DNA from: Candidatus Kuenenia stuttgartensis
Lineage (GTDB): Bacteria > Planctomycetota > Planctomycetia > Isosphaerales > Isosphaeraceae
NCBI GenBank assembly: GCA_945865635.1
Contig: CAMBEP010000051.1
Coordinates: 1 to 37,399, forward strand
Direction: 5' to 3'
Length of the DNA: 37,399 nucleotides
The notes beneath the pieces were generated by a model. That model was not told the DNA's origin and made no database searches. It saw nothing but the letters and a program-made list of their open reading frames with translations. Made by a program: the position numbers and the translations under genes. Positions 35,214 to 37,399 of the stretch are shown here, piece by piece. Each line of letters begins with the position of its first letter. Positions within the stretch are counted from its first letter, which is position 1.

Positions 35214-37399
35214 TCATACCTTAAACACCTTCATCACTTCGTCGCCCAGGTGGTTGATCACCTTCACCGCGATCCGGCCCTGATTTGGCCCCTCAAATGG
35301 CCTTGATGTGTCGCTGTTCAGCGTGGCCCAGGCCTCTGCGTTGATCTCGGCCTTCAGCGTCGTCTTCAGCGCGGAATAGGGGTCATTCGCTCCCAGAAAA
35401 TAGGCGTGGCGCACAAAAAAGCTCTCTTCGTTATAGTCGGTGTCGATAAACCAGCAGGCGATCCCATCAACGCCATTGCTGATCACTTCGCCGGTCTGGG
35501 GTTTGAAAACGTCCACGCCGTTGATCTTCACCCTCAGTTTGCCGTCCGGCTCATGCAGAAGCGTGATATCAGGCTCGCCAAAAATCACGAACAGGTTGGC
35601 TTTATCGGTCTTCTTCAGGTCATCGGCCATATGCAGGTCGGCGTTCATGCGGGCCTTCAGCACCGGGATTTTGCCAAGTTTGCTGAACTCTGTGGCGTGC
35701 GCCTCATAATTGAAGGCGCAGGCAACCAGCACATCGAATTTGGCATCGCCACACTCGCGGGCGGCTTGCACCAGGTCAGCCCGTTGCACGGTGCCGAACT
35801 CGGGGCCTATGAAAATGCCCGCCCGCTTCTCCGCATCGCCTTCCCGATAATGCCCCTCAGCGCACACCAGGCCATCGCCGGGCCACGGGTTCAAAGCGGT
35901 AAAGCTGATCTTGTCGGCTTTATGGGCCTGTTGCACGCCGGCCGTCATGAGATTCTCCAGAATCATCTGCTCGAAGCTGCGCGTGGCATCCGACCTTTGC
36001 TGGAGAGGGTCAATCAAGTCATCGTTTTCATCCACACCCAGTGTGCGATGCGGGCTCAGGCTTTCCACAGTGAAGGGGCCCGCCACGCGCACCTTCTTCT
36101 TGTCGTCATAAGGCTTGTCATAAAGGTATTCAAACTCGGCCCGGGCCGCGATGGACTTGTCAATCTCCTGCTGGCGGGCGATGCGGGCCTGCCACCAGTC
36201 GGCGTGCGTTTTTCGGGTCGCTTCAGGCCATTTCAAATCGGCCTCGCGAGGGATTTCCCACTCCTGCCAGCTCTTGTTCAAGGCCGTGTTGATCTGCTGG
36301 AGCAGCGGCTCCAGCCTGGGTTGCCACTTCTCCCAGATCACATCAATCTCTGCATTATTGGCGATCGACTTGAGCGTGATGTGCGGCACGCGCTCATAAA
36401 CAAAGCCGTGGCGAATGTTGCCCTGCACGGGCTGCGTGCTGGACGCGGTGGCCGTGACTTCGGCTTCCTTGATTTGGCCCTCGCGGGAATCGGCCAGCAG
36501 GTAAAAGGGATAACGCGCGCCCATGATGCGGGCACGGGCCAAGGCCAGGGCCACGCGCGAGGTGTCAATGGTGATCCAGCGGCGGCCCCATTGCTCGGCG
36601 ACGGTGGCGGTGGTGCCGGAACCGCAGGTCGGGTCGAGCACGAGGTCGCCGGGGTCGGTGGCCATGAGGATGCAGCGTTGTATTACGAGTTCAGCGGTCT
36701 GAACCACATAGGTCTTCGTTGAAAAAGTTCCGATTACTGTGTCTGTCCAGAGATTGCCGAGTGGTTGAACCGGGAAACTGTCATAAAACCGCTTGAAGCA
36801 GAGCACCTTGGGTAGGGCCAGCAACTTGTCAGCCTTTGAAAGTCGGTTAAGTCCAGTTTGACTGGTTGACCAACCTCGCGTCGTAGATGGAACGAAGTCG
36901 CTTCCGTGAAATCGAAATGGAAACCGACTCGAATCAGAACCCGTTTGGGAAGAGACATCTGCTGCCCTAAATACGCGACCTTTGGCTTCTGTGTCTGGGG
37001 ATCGCAGCTCTTCGTTGGACAACCGGCGGCAGAAGCCAGTTGGCTCCTCAATCCATCGGAACGTCCCTAGCTCTGAAGTTTCCTTCTTTTCGGTCCAAGG
37101 CTGACGAAATTTCACTTTCACCTTGTCCTTTGAATACCACACCAAGTAATCGCACACGGGCGGCAGTTCCGTTGTCGTTTGGCCGCTCGTCTTTTGAAAT
37201 GGAATTAGCGAAACGCAATTGTCCTCCCCAAACACCTCATCCATCAGCGCCCGGACGCGGTGGACATTTTCATCGCCGATCTGCACGAAGATGGAGCCGG
37301 AATCGGTGAGGAGATCGCGGGCGACGGTGAGCCGATCCCGCAGGTAGGTGAGGTAGCTGTGGATGCCGTCGCGCCAGGTGTCGCGGAAGGCTTTGACCT
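35214..37399 (-). CDS. type III-like (Mod) DNA methyltransferase, 5' end outside the window
   Basis: The frame is open to the right edge, so at least 728 residues are present and the start is missing. The first residues in the window (VKAFRDTWRDGIHSYLTYLR, then SGSIFVQIGDENVHRVRALM) follow motif IV of the beta class, which should lie just outside. Then comes a central region (about 36661-37200) with no recognised motif, expected to be the target-recognition domain. Motif I follows as DLVLDPTCGSGTTATVAEQW. The beta-class order IV-TRD-I fits N4 or N6 adenine/cytosine methylation. The C-terminal 400 residues are large, as in type III-like proteins. No restriction subunit lies downstream; it could be upstream, beyond the edge. 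GC is mosaic within the gene. Confidence 0.85.
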   Translation of the reverse strand, partial: VKAFRDTWRDGIHSYLTYLRDRLTVARDLLTDSGSIFVQIGDENVHRVRALMDEVFGEDNCVSLIPFQKTSGQTTTELPPVCDYLVWYSKDKVKVKFRQPWTEKKETSELGTFRWIEEPTGFCRRLSNEELRSPDTEAKGRVFRAADVSSQTGSDSSRFPFRFHGSDFVPSTTRGWSTSQTGLNRLSKADKLLALPKVLCFKRFYDSFPVQPLGNLWTDTVIGTFSTKTYVVQTAELVIQRCILMATDPGDLVLDPTCGSGTTATVAEQWGRRWITIDTSRVALALARARIMGARYPFYLLADSREGQIKEAEVTATASSTQPVQGNIRHGFVYERVPHITLKSIANNAEIDVIWEKWQPRLEPLLQQINTALNKSWQEWEIPREADLKWPEATRKTHADWWQARIARQQEIDKSIAARAEFEYLYDKPYDDKKKVRVAGPFTVESLSPHRTLGVDENDDLIDPLQQRSDATRSFEQMILENLMTAGVQQAHKADKISFTALNPWPGDGLVCAEGHYREGDAEKRAGIFIGPEFGTVQRADLVQAARECGDAKFDVLVACAFNYEAHATEFSKLGKIPVLKARMNADLHMADDLKKTDKANLFVIFGEPDITLLHEPDGKLRVKINGVDVFKPQTGEVISNGVDGIACWFIDTDYNEESFFVRHAYFLGANDPYSALKTTLKAEINAEAWATLNSDTSRPFEGPNQGRIAVKVINHLGDEVMKVFKV

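Noticed and set aside
35406..36722. 438-codon open frame on the + strand inside the Mod gene
   Set aside because: The minus-strand frame holds methyltransferase motif I and a continuous fold; the + frame is an effect of high GC and has no recognisable domain.

Overview
The window looks like a chromosomal piece of a planctomycete. The evidence is family content, not a named marker gene: an FG-GAP/ASPIC-type secreted protein, a YncE-like propeller fused to a phosphoesterase, secreted two-domain acetylxylan-esterase-like hydrolases, a planctomycete-type ECF sigma factor, a TatC with a very long first periplasmic loop, and signal peptides and lipoboxes throughout. GC by hand count on sampled lines is about 45-55%, except for the right-hand end. 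No rRNA, tRNA, CRISPR array or insertion sequence was seen.

Layout. 1-3.6 kb: remnant of a pentapeptide-repeat gene, a small acidic protein, a probable DNA-binding protein and a secreted FG-GAP protein. 3.7-9.4 kb: propeller/phosphoesterase, exported chorismate mutase, Thr/Tyr-rich repeat protein, an SDR epimerase and a DJ-1/PfpI protein. 9.4-10.8 kb: xylose isomerase. 11-17.9 kb: a compact same-strand cluster of two exported TPR proteins, ExbB/TolQ, two ExbD/TolR proteins and a two-TM protein, which looks like one proton-driven envelope machine. 18-21.9 kb: a Tat-type secreted tandem esterase, a small LMW-phosphatase-like protein and two unknown genes. 22.1-27.6 kb: TetR regulator, RND adaptor lipoprotein and RND pump, with a promoter and an operator-like dyad before the regulator. 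27.8-32.5 kb: a small membrane protein, a tatC / cobA-hemD pair, a small lipoprotein and a beta-CASP ribonuclease. 32.8-35.1 kb: a PfpI-like gene broken by one extra base, csrA, an ECF sigma factor and a truncated AAA ATPase. 35.2 kb to the end: a type III-like DNA methyltransferase (Mod) whose 5' end lies outside the window.

The most unusual parts are on the right. Between the Mod gene and the truncated ATPase lies an array of seven heptamers in two opposed, 10-bp-phased arms (35121-35193). Inside the Mod gene, the stretch before motif I (about 36661-37200, the expected target-recognition region) is near 50% GC while the sequence on both sides is about 60-75%, which suggests a swapped recognition domain. 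The Exb/TPR cluster is the best candidate for a coherent, poorly described system.
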